Below are positions 1 to 11,848 of a stretch of 64,000 bases of DNA, piece after piece (within the stretch, counting starts at the first letter, position 1; every line of letters begins with the position of its first letter). Location: positions 372,001-436,000 of the forward strand of contig JALECJ010000004.1 in NCBI GenBank assembly GCA_023515745.1, given 5' to 3'. The notes below the pieces were generated by a model. The model was given only the letters and a program-made list of their open reading frames with translations. It ran no database searches and had not been told where the DNA came from. This stretch comes from Amoeboaphelidium protococcarum (taxonomy: Eukaryota > Aphelidiomycota > Aphelidea). Both the position numbers and the translations under genes were made by a program.

Positions 1-3000
1 GAAACAACCTACGCAGACTATACACCGCTTAGAGCAGGCGGTACTTGAATAGAACCGTTGCTTGCAAAACTTTCATAAACATTTTGGGCATTCTATGGAG
101 GTGCAGCAGATAGCCCAATAAATTTAGCCGGTATGTTTTACGGCAGCTCCGACCAAGGCATACCACGCTCTCTCTGACGACGTCTGGCCAGAAAAGCGAG
201 ATTGAGAGACTCCAAAATGCTAGGAATCGATTTATCCATTGAGGCCTTCTGTATAATCTGACATCCCAACTCACCATTCTCCGGTGTGATAGAAGCCAAT
301 ATCATATCAATCATCGGATCGCCAATTCCACTCTGTTACAAAGCAGAGCGCAGGTTCTAATTCAAGCACTTCATGAAAGGATCTTTGCAGGTGACTAGAG
401 CCAAATTTCCACTTAAATTCTGGACCATAAGCACTGCGGCCCTCTTCAACCTATCCTCATTTCCTTCACTGGCGAAGTCTTTCGTAATTAAATCACGAGT
501 TGCAATCACTGCAATTGACACTGATCTCTCCACAACTGGCACCAGAACTTCTTTAATGGCACGATCAACAGCAGATACGACAAGCTTCTTCAATGCAGGA
601 TGGGCATTAAAGAGCGGTGCATTGCCACTAAACGACACGTACTGCGCAAGATCGGGAATAGATACATTACCGTGATCATCATACACAACAACGGGACATG
701 TCAGCTAAGTACCGGGGGCGATAAAGTTGGAAGACACTGCAGACATGTTGTCTTGGATAGATAACTAATCGAATCCAATGTTGGCAGAATCTGCATACGA
801 CAATGGTCTGCTACCAGGTGGAAACAGCACGGAACTCGGTTCAATATCTTTCAACTCAACATCGACAGACTTGCATAGAACCTCAATCTCAAACTTCAGA
901 TTTAACTTCAAGTCTGCATTATTATACAGCTCTACCAACAATCTCAAAATCGACATCAGCCATGGATTAGGTGGTACATACACTCTGCTATTCTTGCAAT
1001 GCTCCAGTACTTTGCAAACAAATGGTATAGTCACAATAAGTCTCTGTGACTTATAGCCAGACAAGATAAGCTCCTTCAAGTTCAGTTAAGTGGACAGAAT
1101 GGGCTTATTCTTTGCAATAGTCACCATTCCCAACCATGATCCCAAATTCTTGAGTAAAGTCCTCTCCTGAGAGGAAGTGACAGTCTTCTGGGAATTCAGC
1201 AGTACTTTGATGTTAGCGTAAGTCTCATCCAGTACTCTCTTACTTAACTGAGGAGACTTTAGATTATCTACAACCTGCCAGTATAAAGGATGAAAGTTGG
1301 GCTCAGTACTGACGCGCTTCACAATCAGATAATTAATGAACCAACTATAGTTCTCCTCTGACAACAACTAGCGTAGATCCTTAGACTTTTCATCCATATT
1401 GTCAATCGATAGATTATTTACCACAAACAGAATTTTCTCTTGAGTAGCCTAATCCGGAGCATTCAAAGAATCTGCAGACTTGAGTAGAGACTCCTAACTA
1501 CCACTAGTCTTTGGCTTTTTGACTTCCTGCTGCTGGACAGGCGGTTTGCTCAGAGCCACCTTGATAGCTTGCGCCAAATCTGGGCACGAGTCGACAAACG
1601 TAGAAATCTACAACAAATGATTACAATACTAAGGCCATTCACCCAATCTACTTTGATATTGGCGCAGAGCACAAACTGCAAACTTGAACATCTTTGACCC
1701 AGCAGGTCTGCGAAGAGATTCCAGAACATATCTCAACGCAAGACCCAAACGATTAGGACTCAGCAGCTTCTTATTCACCAACTTTCCCAACAATTCAGCA
1801 GTAATCAGCAATTCTTTATCAGGATACTTTGGAAAGAAGCGATACTCATCAAAGAGGTTATGGATCATGCAATCAAATATCTCCTTCTCTTTTTCAACTG
1901 CTGAGGACTTGAAGCTAGACAGAAGATCAATAACGGCATTGATAGACATGGACTCTCCATAAATCTTTTCATAATACTAATTTGCCTTCTCTTCAACATC
2001 AGGTGAAAAGGACGACTGATCAACAGCAGACGCACCAACCAATTCGCTCAATTTAGGATAAACTTTGACCGCAAGTGCTTTCACTTCCTTATAAAGTTAC
2101 CCAACAGCACTACCACCCTTATCATCCTTCAAGTCCAACTACTCAAGAGCGGTGAACAGGTGCACACAAATATCTTCACTCAATGCAGATATACTACTAT
2201 CCTTCTACTAGGTGGAGGAAGCGGATTCCAACTTTTACTTCAGCACCTTCAATAGCGACTGCACAAAGACTTGGCCTGTAGGAGATTTTCCCTAACTCAC
2301 TACCCACTTTTCAAGATTCAAATACTCACGACGACTAGCCATTATCGCCAACTCAATCTTAAACTAAATTCTACCTGGCTGCACATTATCGGCCTACACG
2401 ACTTCCAACAACTGAGGCAGTGCCTTGATCTCTTACACGATATCCAACACGCGAGACAGAATCATTGAATCCTGAGTGTACAAGTCCACCATCAGATCAA
2501 CCACCAATTATGGCTTGAGATTCCAAACAACATTTAACACAAAGGCTGAACTAGAGTGGCCAATTATAAAGATGGATACCAGTTTCTTGACAACCTCCAG
2601 ATGCAATGGATGCCAATCCTGCTTGATCTTGACCAGGCCAATAACAACCAACTCTGTAGATTAACGAGACGCAACATCCAACAGCTATTTAGCGTCATCT
2701 GTGACCTCCGCGCATGCCAAGTTCATCAGAATTGTGATCAAGTCAAGACTATTCCATGGCTGGGTTAACCATGACGATACAATGTTCTTCGTCGCAGCAG
2801 GCACCGCATCCAAATCTTTAGTGTCCAGAACTGGGTTCTCGCTCAACTTTACCACATCAAATAGAGACTTGGGCGCTTGAGTGGCCATACGCAAGAAGGA
2901 TGTCTACCCCTTCATATTCAACCACTTCATCTCACAGAACAAGCGGAAGGGGAAAGGCTAAGCGGGACCAGCAGCGATTGCATAAACCTGAACAATAACC

Positions 3001-3497
3001 TCAAAAGCACGCAAATCTGACACTTGGAACTCGGGAACGTCCAACAAGGCAATAACATCATCCCAATTGATGCCGCCAAAGCGGTCACGTACCACCTTCA
3101 CAAAGCATTCCAAGTCCCAGCGAATAGCCTATGCCAACTTATCCACAGACTACGATGCATTGGACACCCAGAGTGAAGTGGCCGGTAGAGGATCACTCGA
3201 ACTTCTAGCCATATAAATGACACCATGCGCCACCTCCAGCAGAACATATGTTTTCTTAATAGCAGCCTGATCCAATGAGTTGCGAAATTGCTACTCTTAT
3301 CTCAGACCGGGGCAGTTCTTGAGATGCATAACCATTTGCGAGTTATCGAAAGTAAATGGAGCGGATGAACTCTTCAACAGACGCTCATACTTTTAATACA
3401 AAGCATCTGCCGCCACAACATTACCCGCCTTCGTAAGCTACGCATACTCCTTCTTCACCGCCAACGCCTTCAAATATTCCATCTCTTCGCCATTCAT
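1..3497 (-). CDS. CNOT1: CCR4-NOT complex scaffold subunit 1 (partial, C-terminus off the left edge)
   Basis: One continuous frame with no TGA, about 1,165 residues, containing many in-frame TAA/TAG codons read as Gln. Seen: the motif YRFFPKYPDKEL near residue 545, the block LLKNLGSWLGM with AKNKPIL near residue 790, and LKLNLKFEIEVLCK near residue 895. These are hallmark segments of the NOT1 scaffold, covering its helical HEAT region, the MIF4G module that docks the CAF1/CCR4 deadenylases, and the CAF40-binding region. NOT1 organises cytoplasmic mRNA deadenylation. The ATG at 3495-3497 (MNGEEMEYLK) is the first in the frame; alignment to animal NOT1 from memory suggests the N-terminus is some 200-300 residues shorter, so an upstream exon or a genuinely short N-terminus is possible. 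The gene is divergent from the adjacent retrotransposon. Identity is very sure, the start is not. Confidence 0.93.
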
Positions 3498-3613
3498 CTT
3501 CTTCAATAGTAATAGACTTGTTAAATTCTTAATGACAATCACGAGTAAATTAGTTATCACCACTTAAAAGAACACAATACACCACAACGAACAAGTCCAC
3601 AATTACAGTGGTT
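3498..3613 (-). promoter_or_regulatory. residual 5' flank of CNOT1 between its ATG and the retrotransposon
   Basis: An AT-rich stretch of 116 bp separates the CNOT1 start from the left target-site duplication. I see no coding frame worth calling. Whatever promoter CNOT1 had beyond this point has been moved about 6.8 kb away, to the other side of the element. Confidence 0.4.
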
Positions 3614-3631
3614 TTAAAGAATACGAACAAT
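3614..3631. repeat. target-site duplication, left copy
   Basis: The 18-base sequence TTAAAGAATACGAACAAT recurs exactly at 10440-10457, flanking the retrotransposon. The next bases differ (A at 3632, G at 10458), which fixes the element boundaries. Confidence 0.93.
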
Positions 3632-3794
3632 AAGAAAAAAAGAAAAAATTAACAAAATAAAGCAGACAACGGTAATAACTAATAATCGATAGGTAAAATT
3701 ATATTAAGTAATCCTCCGCAATATTACCTCCTTTAGGGGGTAAATCACTTCATAAAAAGCGGTGGAACTAAACAAGTTCGACCTCTTGACTGTC

Positions 3795-5045
3795 ATGGAG
3801 CTACCAGTAGTACTAACAGAGCAAGCGAGTAGTGACGCTCTCTGTCTGTCCGAAAGTTAACTTACTCCAAACATGACATCTCAATGTCCACACAAGTCTA
3901 CAAACATAACCCCATAAAACACTGCAAAAGCCAAATGTAGAGTCGAAAATATCCTTATCCTGAACCTGCTCATCATCCCAATATATATGCACAGCACCCA
4001 TGCACTCTCTCACGATCAATGGCCCCAGTCAAAGTCGCTTAAACGCCTCATTAATAAATACGCCTCCTACATTTTCCACGACGGGAAGTTTAAGTTTGCT
4101 TCCCCCCCTTCGATAACTCCAAACGATCATACAATCAACAACATGACAGAATAGAACATAATTGACCAAGAAGACGCGACTGAAATGGACTTGGATTTCC
4201 CACCTATGAATCCGAAGGAGCTCGAGAAGATATTCAAAGAACAAGACCCCTAAAAAGAAATGTTGATCTAATAGATAAAGGCTCAAGAATAAGCAGGAGA
4301 TCCAGCTGGCCTGTTTCAACGCGCTGCAGATGAGCCGGAAGAGAAAGCACATGAACTAGAGTACTACCAAACTCCTCACTAACCAAGAACGGATGTACCT
4401 GCCGAAAACTATGAAGATGGTGCTGACTTGGTAACTGATCACCAAAGCTCCCAGAGCCGTCCATATAATCGCGTACACCTAAACCATCGTTACTGGATAT
4501 GGGCTCCCGATGATCTCACCGATGAAGTGGTCTAGACAAAAGCCTCATAATTACATCGAGAGTTAGCAGCCAGACATAACGATTGGAAGTTCCGCACCTC
4601 GGAAGTCACTCACACTGTAATGGGCGAGTCAAACGACCTCACGGTGAGGCGTATCACAGTGATGGTGGCTAAAGAAATCAGTGGACTGAATGGCAAAAGC
4701 TTGAACGTCAGAGTCGCAGACTAAACTGGTAAAATATTCATTCATGATGATCACTATCTGCCTTATAGCTTTCGTCTGGGTGGTTCCATAATTCATAAAG
4801 CATCAAGAGTCCTCCACTCTTAGAGAATAGAACACTTTTTCAAAGCAAATTAAGTCAAAATCAAGCATTTCAAGTACTGGTAAATCACGGAAAATGCAAT
4901 GAAGATAGAATTATACTTCGAAAATGCATAGAACCTGAGAAGGGCGCTGCAGTTCTCCCAGAACGGTTTCGTCTTCCCTCAAAGTGGATACAGATCTCCA
5001 GCTCTATATTGCATCAGACCAGAGAGTCAAAGAAGAACTAGCTGA
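3795..5045 (+). CDS. LINE ORF1 protein
   Basis: The frame is open to a TGA at 5043-5045, giving 416 residues from ATG 3795; later in-frame ATGs at 3873, 3987 and 4143 are alternative starts and the frame is also open further upstream. I recognise no CCHC knuckle or RRM. A Cys/His cluster (CPHKSTNITPQNTAKAKC) lies near residue 32, and the C-terminal half is charged and compact. By position it should be the nucleic-acid-binding ORF1 product of the element. ORF2 lies 41 bp downstream in the -1 frame, and the ORF2 frame is already open well inside the 3' end of ORF1. Confidence 0.7.
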
Positions 5046-5086
5046 TCACATCCAAAGGCAGGCGTAATGGTGACAGAAGTAACGAT

Positions 5087-8000
5087 ATGAACAATGAGAA
5101 TATGAGAGAAAACATCTTAATCAGTAATCGCAATACTTTACCCGACTCTCCTCATCCTCCTTCTTCTCGCTCAAACAATGAAGCCGAAGACCATTTTGAT
5201 TTACCAAACAATGGCAGATAATCCCAGCGGAATGACATGGACACTAGACTCAGATTACTAATGAACCCCCCAAAAGATAAGCTATAGAATAGAAATTAAA
5301 TTCATATCATACATTAAAATGTGTAGAGCCTTTTTGGAAGAGCAGATGGCACTTTGAAAAAGTCAGCCATATTGAACACCATGCTCCAGGAAGCTGCTCT
5401 TGGTATCACGGAATAGATTGATTTTCTCATGCTGACGGAGACTTGGGCATCTGCTAGTGATATTACGAAATGGATCAAGAAAGACAGAATTCTTAACTAG
5501 TACTATGGCATAATCACCGATCATAATGAGGACTCTAATCAGTACGACAGACATGGAAAAGGTACAGCCATCGTATACGCCAAATGTTGGTAAGGCTACA
5601 TTCAAAAAGTGTATAAACTAGAAGGAAGAATTACATGCATATAGATTAGATGCAAAGACAAGGATATACTGATTGGCTGCTTCTACCTACCATCTGCCCC
5701 TAATAAGAAGGAGAACTAACCTGAAATGAAGAAATTCTCGGACAAGATGGAAGAAATTCTTGTTAAATCTGACAACTCGATGCACACTATCTTTGGAGGT
5801 GACTGGAATTGCGCTCTCAATCCATCTATAGACAGATCAGCACAAGGAGATAGTAGACCTCGCCAATGTTCTACCAAAGCTGAGGTTAAGATAATGCGTG
5901 AAATCATTAGCGACGAACAGAAGCACAGGCTGACTGACATTTGGAGACTACTCAATCCAAGCAAGAGAGAGTACACCCATTCTGTATACATTGGTAAAGG
6001 CATTAAATCGGAATCACGAATTGACTATTTTCTCATTAACGAAAAGAGTATAGCAAAAGTCCGAGAATGTAATATCAGTAAGAACATTAATTTGGGGTCG
6101 AATACTCATCATAAGGCTATCACGCTAACTCTAGAGATAGACTTTAATAGAGATATCATATATACGCGAAAGCAAAATGCCGAGGCTATAAGAATTAACC
6201 TCAGAAAAGCGCAGTAAAAACACATCCAAGCATATAACGAGAAACTCGCTGCGTAACTGATAACTGCCCCACCTGTCAACCTGAGCAATTTGGATCAGGT
6301 CAGGACTCTCCTGAACTCATCATTTAAGAAAAGTATCAGATGCTTGCCTATGCGTGCCCCTTGTCTCAGTCTCACATCCATTCTAACACGACGTTATGAT
6401 TACAAGTCTATTAAATACTATGCTCAACTGAAAGATATAGAGCGTCGTGCGAAAACTGGAACAATATCATAAAACGATATCGAGTTGGTGTAAAAATATC
6501 TGAAATAATTTGACACGGACACTAATGAATCTCAAGTAATTTGCAAAGATAACCTAATATAAAGAATTAAAGCCTGCCTCAAGTTGATGAACCAATACCT
6601 GAACAAGAAAGCGTTAGAATAAAGGAAGAAAGCGCAATAGATGAAGGATTAAGGATTCATTCTTAACCGAAAAGCTACAATGAAGAACATATTTAACCCG
6701 ATGGTGTCAAATGAACTGCAATATGTAATGCTAGACGATGGCACTCTGATAAATGATCCTGATGGAATCAAACAAGAACACAAACGTTTTTGGCAAAGTA
6801 TTATGACACGGTAAGCACCAACACAAGAAGAAGAGATAGAATATTAGGCAGAATGGGGATAATACTTTCGCCCTCTCCCAGAAGTCAATCCAAGTATATA
6901 TGAAAACATAATGCGCAATGTTAGTATGGACGAACTACAGTAATGTATAAATATGCTCCCAAATGGTAAAGCAGCTGGACCGTCTAAAATCACCAACGAA
7001 TTTTTCAAACTTTTGACCGCATAATCTGTACTCCAACTGATTCTGGACATCATAAACTGCATCATCGAAAATAAAACCGTCCCGTAAGTCGACAGGCTAG
7101 TTGAAATTGTTCTATTGCCTAAGAAAGAGAACCATTAAGGCAAACTGGGAAATTTTAGGCCTATTTCATTGATTGACTCGCTGAAAAAGTTGCTAAGCTC
7201 AATCATGACTAAGAGAATTAACAAGGTGCTGAACTAACACTAAATTCTTAAAGCTAACAATAATGGATTTAAAAGCAACCGCTCTACAGCGGACTCTCTA
7301 CTCGACATAAAATTAGCAATGGACTATGCCCACATGAAAAAAAGAAATCTATTTATTGCTGGAGCAGATGTATTCAAAGCTTTTGACTCTGTACCAATAG
7401 AAGGTAATGTCAACTCTCTGCGAAGGATTGGAACTCCTGAAGATCTGATCTAACTAATAGTGGCACTACTGGTTTAAAGAGAGATTACTATTTAAACGGT
7501 AGCAGGCCATACTGAACCTTTTAAGCCAGAGAGAGGAGTGGCTCAAGGCGATGCATTGTCTCCAATCCTATTTATTATATTCTACGACCCACTATAAATC
7601 GCAATAGAAGATTAAACAGAAGGACTTTAGTTCAATGAAAGCCTTAAAATTACCTCTACTGGATTCGCAGACGACTTGGCTCCAATCAGTGAAACTGCAG
7701 AGGACTGCTAAAAGCAACTAAACTTGATTGGATCGTTCCTGAAGTGCCACTAAATGAAGGTGAATGCCAAGAAAAGCTATGTGCACACAAATATCAGCTT
7801 CACCTAACAGAGTAAGCCAACTTTAAAAATCAATGGATAGATTATAGATTAGATTATAGGGAAGACTGAAGTGGTCAGATACTTGGGAGCGAAATGGTCA
7901 TTGGTAAAGTCAACTACAAAGGCTACTAAGTTAGCAAATTAAAGTCTCAATCTCTGCCTTCGTTCAATGAGAGGATAGTAAACTCGTGGCATTTAAGATG

Positions 8001-10225
8001 TATACATCGTCAATTGCAAAATAATTCCGCTTATTGCATACTAACTATAGCTCTCAAACGTTTCAGACACCAAAATCGCCTAATGGGATTCCAAAATTAG
8101 GAGCCTTATTAAGCAAAAATCAGAACTACCTCGTACAGCTGCTACATAAATTCTATACTGTTAATGGTATAACTTTAATCTCCAGAATTTAGGTATGGTC
8201 AGGGAAAGAAGGGCTCTAAACGACTTTATAGTATGGATCAATCGTGATAATAACTAATCCCAAATGATAAAAATCATGCTCTCTGCCATCTAATCGAAAA
8301 TCAAATCGGAGTACTGTATCACTGAAAGATTCCCATCCAAGAAATTAAAAGGAATCACAGGATACTATCTTGTGGGAATTGCGAAAACTCTGGAAAAGCA
8401 TGGCCTATCTGTAAAGGACTACAGTCTAAAGCATAACTCCTTCTTCGAACGGATTCCTGCTGAAGATTACAATACGCACTGTAGGATCTACGAATAATTG
8501 TAGATAAAAAGTATCAACGATATAAGACTGCCGACAAATCCTAGAACGTCAATACCGTTTGCTCAACTGGCTGACAATTGCAAGAATGCTAAGCTTAGAG
8601 ATAAACTTATATAAGAATTTTAGACTCCGCTGTGGTATAGAAGTATTCTAAGTAGTCATTGTTACGATATGGACATAGAACAGCTTGATAACATTAATGC
8701 AAGCTTTAATATTAGAGAAATATCTGGTAAAGAAAAGCAAGACGTAATACAGAAGCAAGCGATTAGTTCACATGTATCTATAGTTATAGCGGTCCACTAG
8801 ATGAAGGACTCTCGCATAGGAATAGCCTGGACTACAGAGGATATGTTCACGTGCGAAGAAATTTAAACTGACGCGTTTCAAGTCAAGACTACATTCGGTA
8901 CCAAGCAGAGAGCCCAGCTTATGGGCATCTATGTCACCGTGAACCAGCTTAAGAGAAACCAGGTCATCGAAATTACTGGAATCGACTCAACTACGAGTAA
9001 ACTCATTTGCTCCAACGCTGAAATGAAGACTCCCTCTAGATCATTCTTTAAATAAGACAATCACGATATCCTACACAGTATTGGCAATCTATTTAAAGAG
9101 TTTGAGTTTACTCCTAGCTTCGAAGAATGCCGCAATCAATCTTTATACAAGGACATGATGGAAAATGCAAAAGCTGCGGCTAGTCAAGATCGCACCATGT
9201 AATATACTCCTTAAGCTCACCACATAACTATCAAACTGATGCACTGGCAAAATAGGCCTATTTAATTCTACCCTGGTCGCCATATCAAAATCATGCACTT
9301 AGAGAATATGAAAAAGCAATGCACTCTCCAGATAGTTGGTCTTCATCAGAATATAGACGACATCAATGTGTAGAGCACAATTACCACTGCAACGTAAGGT
9401 CTAGACTCAGAAAACATTCTGGATGCATCTAACACTAAAGAAATAGCATTCAGAATAAAATTTCTGCACAAGACACTGCCGACATTAGATGTATTAAGAG
9501 AATTTAAATTAGAATATGGCTCCACCCTATGTCCTAGATGCAATCTTAACGAAGAGACACATGAACACATCCTAAAATGTCCGCACACTATCTCAGTGCA
9601 AGAAGACATAATCAAGGAATGGACTGCGATACTACAAACCAGAAAGCTGACAAGTCGACACTGGAGGAAACTTCAAAATATATAAATGCCTCCACCTCAA
9701 ACGCTCATAAATCTGCTGAAACTCGATACACCCACGTTTGGCGCGCACAACATCCACAATATGATAATAACTGACAACGATCTGCATCAAGCGATAACTA
9801 CAATTAACAACTCGCACGCACTAACTTGGCTACGATACGCGTGCGATTGTCTATACTCGGCCATCTATAAGAATATCTGGTGCCACAGAAACGAGGAACT
9901 TTAGACTAGAAACCAAAATATAACCAAAAACCTGAAAACTATAACCTTCAAACACTCGAGATACAGAGCCAGCCAGTCCAATGGCAAAATTCATATCACG
10001 AAACAAACTGTCACAAACAAGATTAATGTTAAAAGAAAGCGGGTCGAAACACAAAGTTGCATCAAGAAAATCAAGATCACACCTGCGACCAGACCACCTA
10101 TATATATTCGAATAAAGATGCGAAGGCCCGATATAAACAGCCATGACTTTGAGACGCGTAAAGTTGAAGGATGCAAGAAGAGAAAACCACCTGACTAGGA
10201 AGACGGATAGCAGACTCAGTTATGA
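5087..10225 (+). CDS. LINE ORF2: AP endonuclease, reverse transcriptase, RNase H-like region, CCHC
   Basis: 1,712 residues from ATG 5087 to TGA 10223-10225, read through with no internal TGA. Endonuclease motifs: HQNVQSL, TETW, GGDWNC and SRIDYF, in the order expected of APE-type LINE endonucleases (about residues 60-370). Reverse transcriptase: LPNGKAAGPSKI, NFRPISLID, ADVFKAFDS (motif A), RGVAQGDALSP (motif B) and GFADDLA (motif C catalytic Asp pair), about residues 620-920. An RNase H-like segment follows near residue 1230 (KQRAQLMGIY, GIDSTTSKL). A C-terminal knuckle is CPRCNLNEETHEHILKCP. It performs target-primed reverse transcription. The tail after the knuckle is Lys/Arg-rich. All core catalytic EN and RT motifs look intact. 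Confidence 0.95.
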
Positions 10226-10439
10226 GCCGCCCCGTCGCGTTGCGTCGCTGAGCCGCTCTACGTCGTGGGTCGACAGGAACTGAACCTCTTGGTCGGCATG
10301 TCCGGGACGTTGCTGGATATTCCTTTTGGCTATAGCCAATTGACAGTGATAAGAAAGCTCCTCTGGAAGAGTCAAATATTGCTGTGTTCTCGGATAAAAG
10401 TGAATTGAGTGTGTTATATAGATTACATTATTATTATTA
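10226..10439 (+). other. LINE 3' UTR: GC-rich block, AT-rich segment and (ATT)n tail
   Basis: The first ~90 bp after the ORF2 stop are strikingly GC-rich with several CGTCG-type repeats, unlike the AT-rich surroundings. The element then becomes AT-rich and ends in a short ATT microsatellite directly against the right duplication. LINEs often use a structured 3' UTR for RT recognition; that role here is inferred. Confidence 0.6.
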
Positions 10440-10457
10440 TTAAAGAATACGAACAAT
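10440..10457. repeat. target-site duplication, right copy
   Basis: Exact 18-base copy of 3614-3631. Confidence 0.93.
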
Positions 10458-10836
10458 GAATGTGAACAACAAGAGAAAGAGGGGAGAGGAGGAGCGGCGA
10501 GACACAAGAGAGAGAGAGAGTGAGAGAGTGACCGAAGAAAGGACGAAAGATGAACGAGCGCGCGCACTTTGAAAGCAACACGAGTAACGACAAGATTCCG
10601 ACCTGTCTGCCATTTGATAATGTTGACGTTCACACCGAAAGTTGAGGACGCTCTAGCGAGATTCCACCTCATCTTTTGTACAGCATACACTTTCGCTTAT
10701 TTCAATAAACTTCATATCATCCATAAATATCGCGCCTGTGAGTAGATTGTTCTTTAAGATTCTGATAGCAGCAAATCACACAGCTTTGTACTCTTTTTCA
10801 CGTCTTCATAGAAGAAACGAAAAAAAAATATAAATC
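10458..10836. promoter_or_regulatory. intergenic region, displaced CNOT1 flank and 5' flank of the methyltransferase gene
   Basis: Before the insertion this DNA joined the CNOT1 5' flank directly, so it probably held a bidirectional promoter for CNOT1 and the methyltransferase gene. It has a purine-rich GAGA tract (about 10460-10560) followed by an AT-rich leader. A minus-strand frame across 10220-10690 crosses the element boundary and is not credible as a gene. Confidence 0.4.
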
Positions 10837-11820
10837 ATGGTCAGTGAAAGCGAATAATAATAAGAAGAAATGTAGTAAAACTAGTTATTTGGGACGCGAT
10901 ATCTGACTGATCCCAGTTTGGTGTACGAGCATAATGCCTGGGACAATGTACAGGTGAGCGATGAGATGAAGCAGAGTATGGATCAAGTTATTGAGCGGTA
11001 GAGAGAGACGCAATTGAGTGCTGATCAGAGATCACGCATTGAGGAGGAAGCTTAACAGAATTGGGATTAATTCTATCGCGTTCACAATGACAAGTTTTTT
11101 AAGAATCGCAAGTGGCTTCACGTTGAATTCCCTGAACTATTCAAGTCCGCTGATGATTTACGTGCTTTAAATTAATAAGATTAGGATCTTTGTATTCTAG
11201 AAGCTGGCTGTGGTGTGGGTAATTCACTTGCGATTCTTAATGAGTATTACTCCGCATTAGATTCCACAGATTAGCTGTAACGCGTCAAGCTTTATGGATG
11301 TGATTTTGCTTAAAGTGCTGTGGATGTTATGCTTAGGGATAACGCGGATCAGTTGAGTCTTTGTCGCGTATTTTAACATGATATCACTAAAGATTTAGAT
11401 GGTGGTATTATCGCTCCTGGATCTCTGTCTTATATTCTACTTATATTCTGTCTATCTGCAATTCCTAGTGACTTGCATGAAAAGACTCTTGGTAATCTGT
11501 ACAAATTACTCAAACCAGGAGGTGTGATTCTATTTAGAGACTACGCCAAGTATGACATGACATAGATTAGATTCAAGAAAAATAGGTATATTGAAGATGG
11601 CACGTATATTCGCGGAGATAACACGATGGTGCACTATTTCGATCAGTAGAGTATTGACGACATGGCCAAATCTGTTGGATTCGAAAGTTTATAGAGTAAA
11701 ATAGACTCCAGGCTCTTGGTGAATAGATAAAAGAAGCTATAAATGTACAGAATGTGGATTTAATGCAAGTGGAGGAAGCCTATAATGTTACAAAATGATT
11801 AAATAACTAGTAATGAATGA
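10837..11820 (+). CDS. METTL2/6/8 (Trm140-type) tRNA 3-methylcytidine methyltransferase
   Basis: 327 residues. Seen: WDQFYRVHNDKFFKNRKWL upstream of the fold, the SAM-binding motif LEAGCGVGNS near residue 120, LLKPGGVILFRDYAKYDM, and a C-terminal MYRMWIQCKW. This order is diagnostic of the METTL2/6/8 and Trm140 family, which forms 3-methylcytidine at position 32 of tRNA anticodon loops. Length fits the family. The N-terminus is rich in UAR-encoded Gln (several TAA/TAG among the first 15 codons). Which family member it is (tRNA-Thr, tRNA-Ser or mitochondrial type) cannot be told from the sequence. It lies just downstream of the retrotransposon insertion and is convergent with the NDC1-like gene, with only 28 bp between stops. 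Confidence 0.92.
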
Positions 11821-11848
11821 TGACATTATAATCTATATACCTGGTCAT

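Larger units (their letters stand above)
3632..10439 (+). mobile_element. full-length non-LTR (LINE) retrotransposon, two intact ORFs
   Basis: The 6,808-bp element is bounded by a perfect 18-bp target-site duplication. It has a short 5' UTR, ORF1, ORF2 with AP endonuclease, reverse transcriptase, RNase H-like region and CCHC knuckle, a GC-rich 3' UTR and an ATT-repeat tail, and no poly(A). The plus-strand frames contain dozens of TAA/TAG codons but no internal TGA, so the element is written in the host code and has lived in this lineage rather than arriving recently from a standard-code genome. The perfect duplication and open frames indicate a young, possibly active copy. RT plus RNase H plus a C-terminal knuckle is an I/Tad-like layout; the clade is an inference. 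Confidence 0.95.

Noticed and set aside
10220-10690. A 156-codon minus-strand open frame
   Set aside because: It crosses the right boundary of the LINE and its duplication, so it cannot be an old host gene; its composition follows the GA-rich tract.
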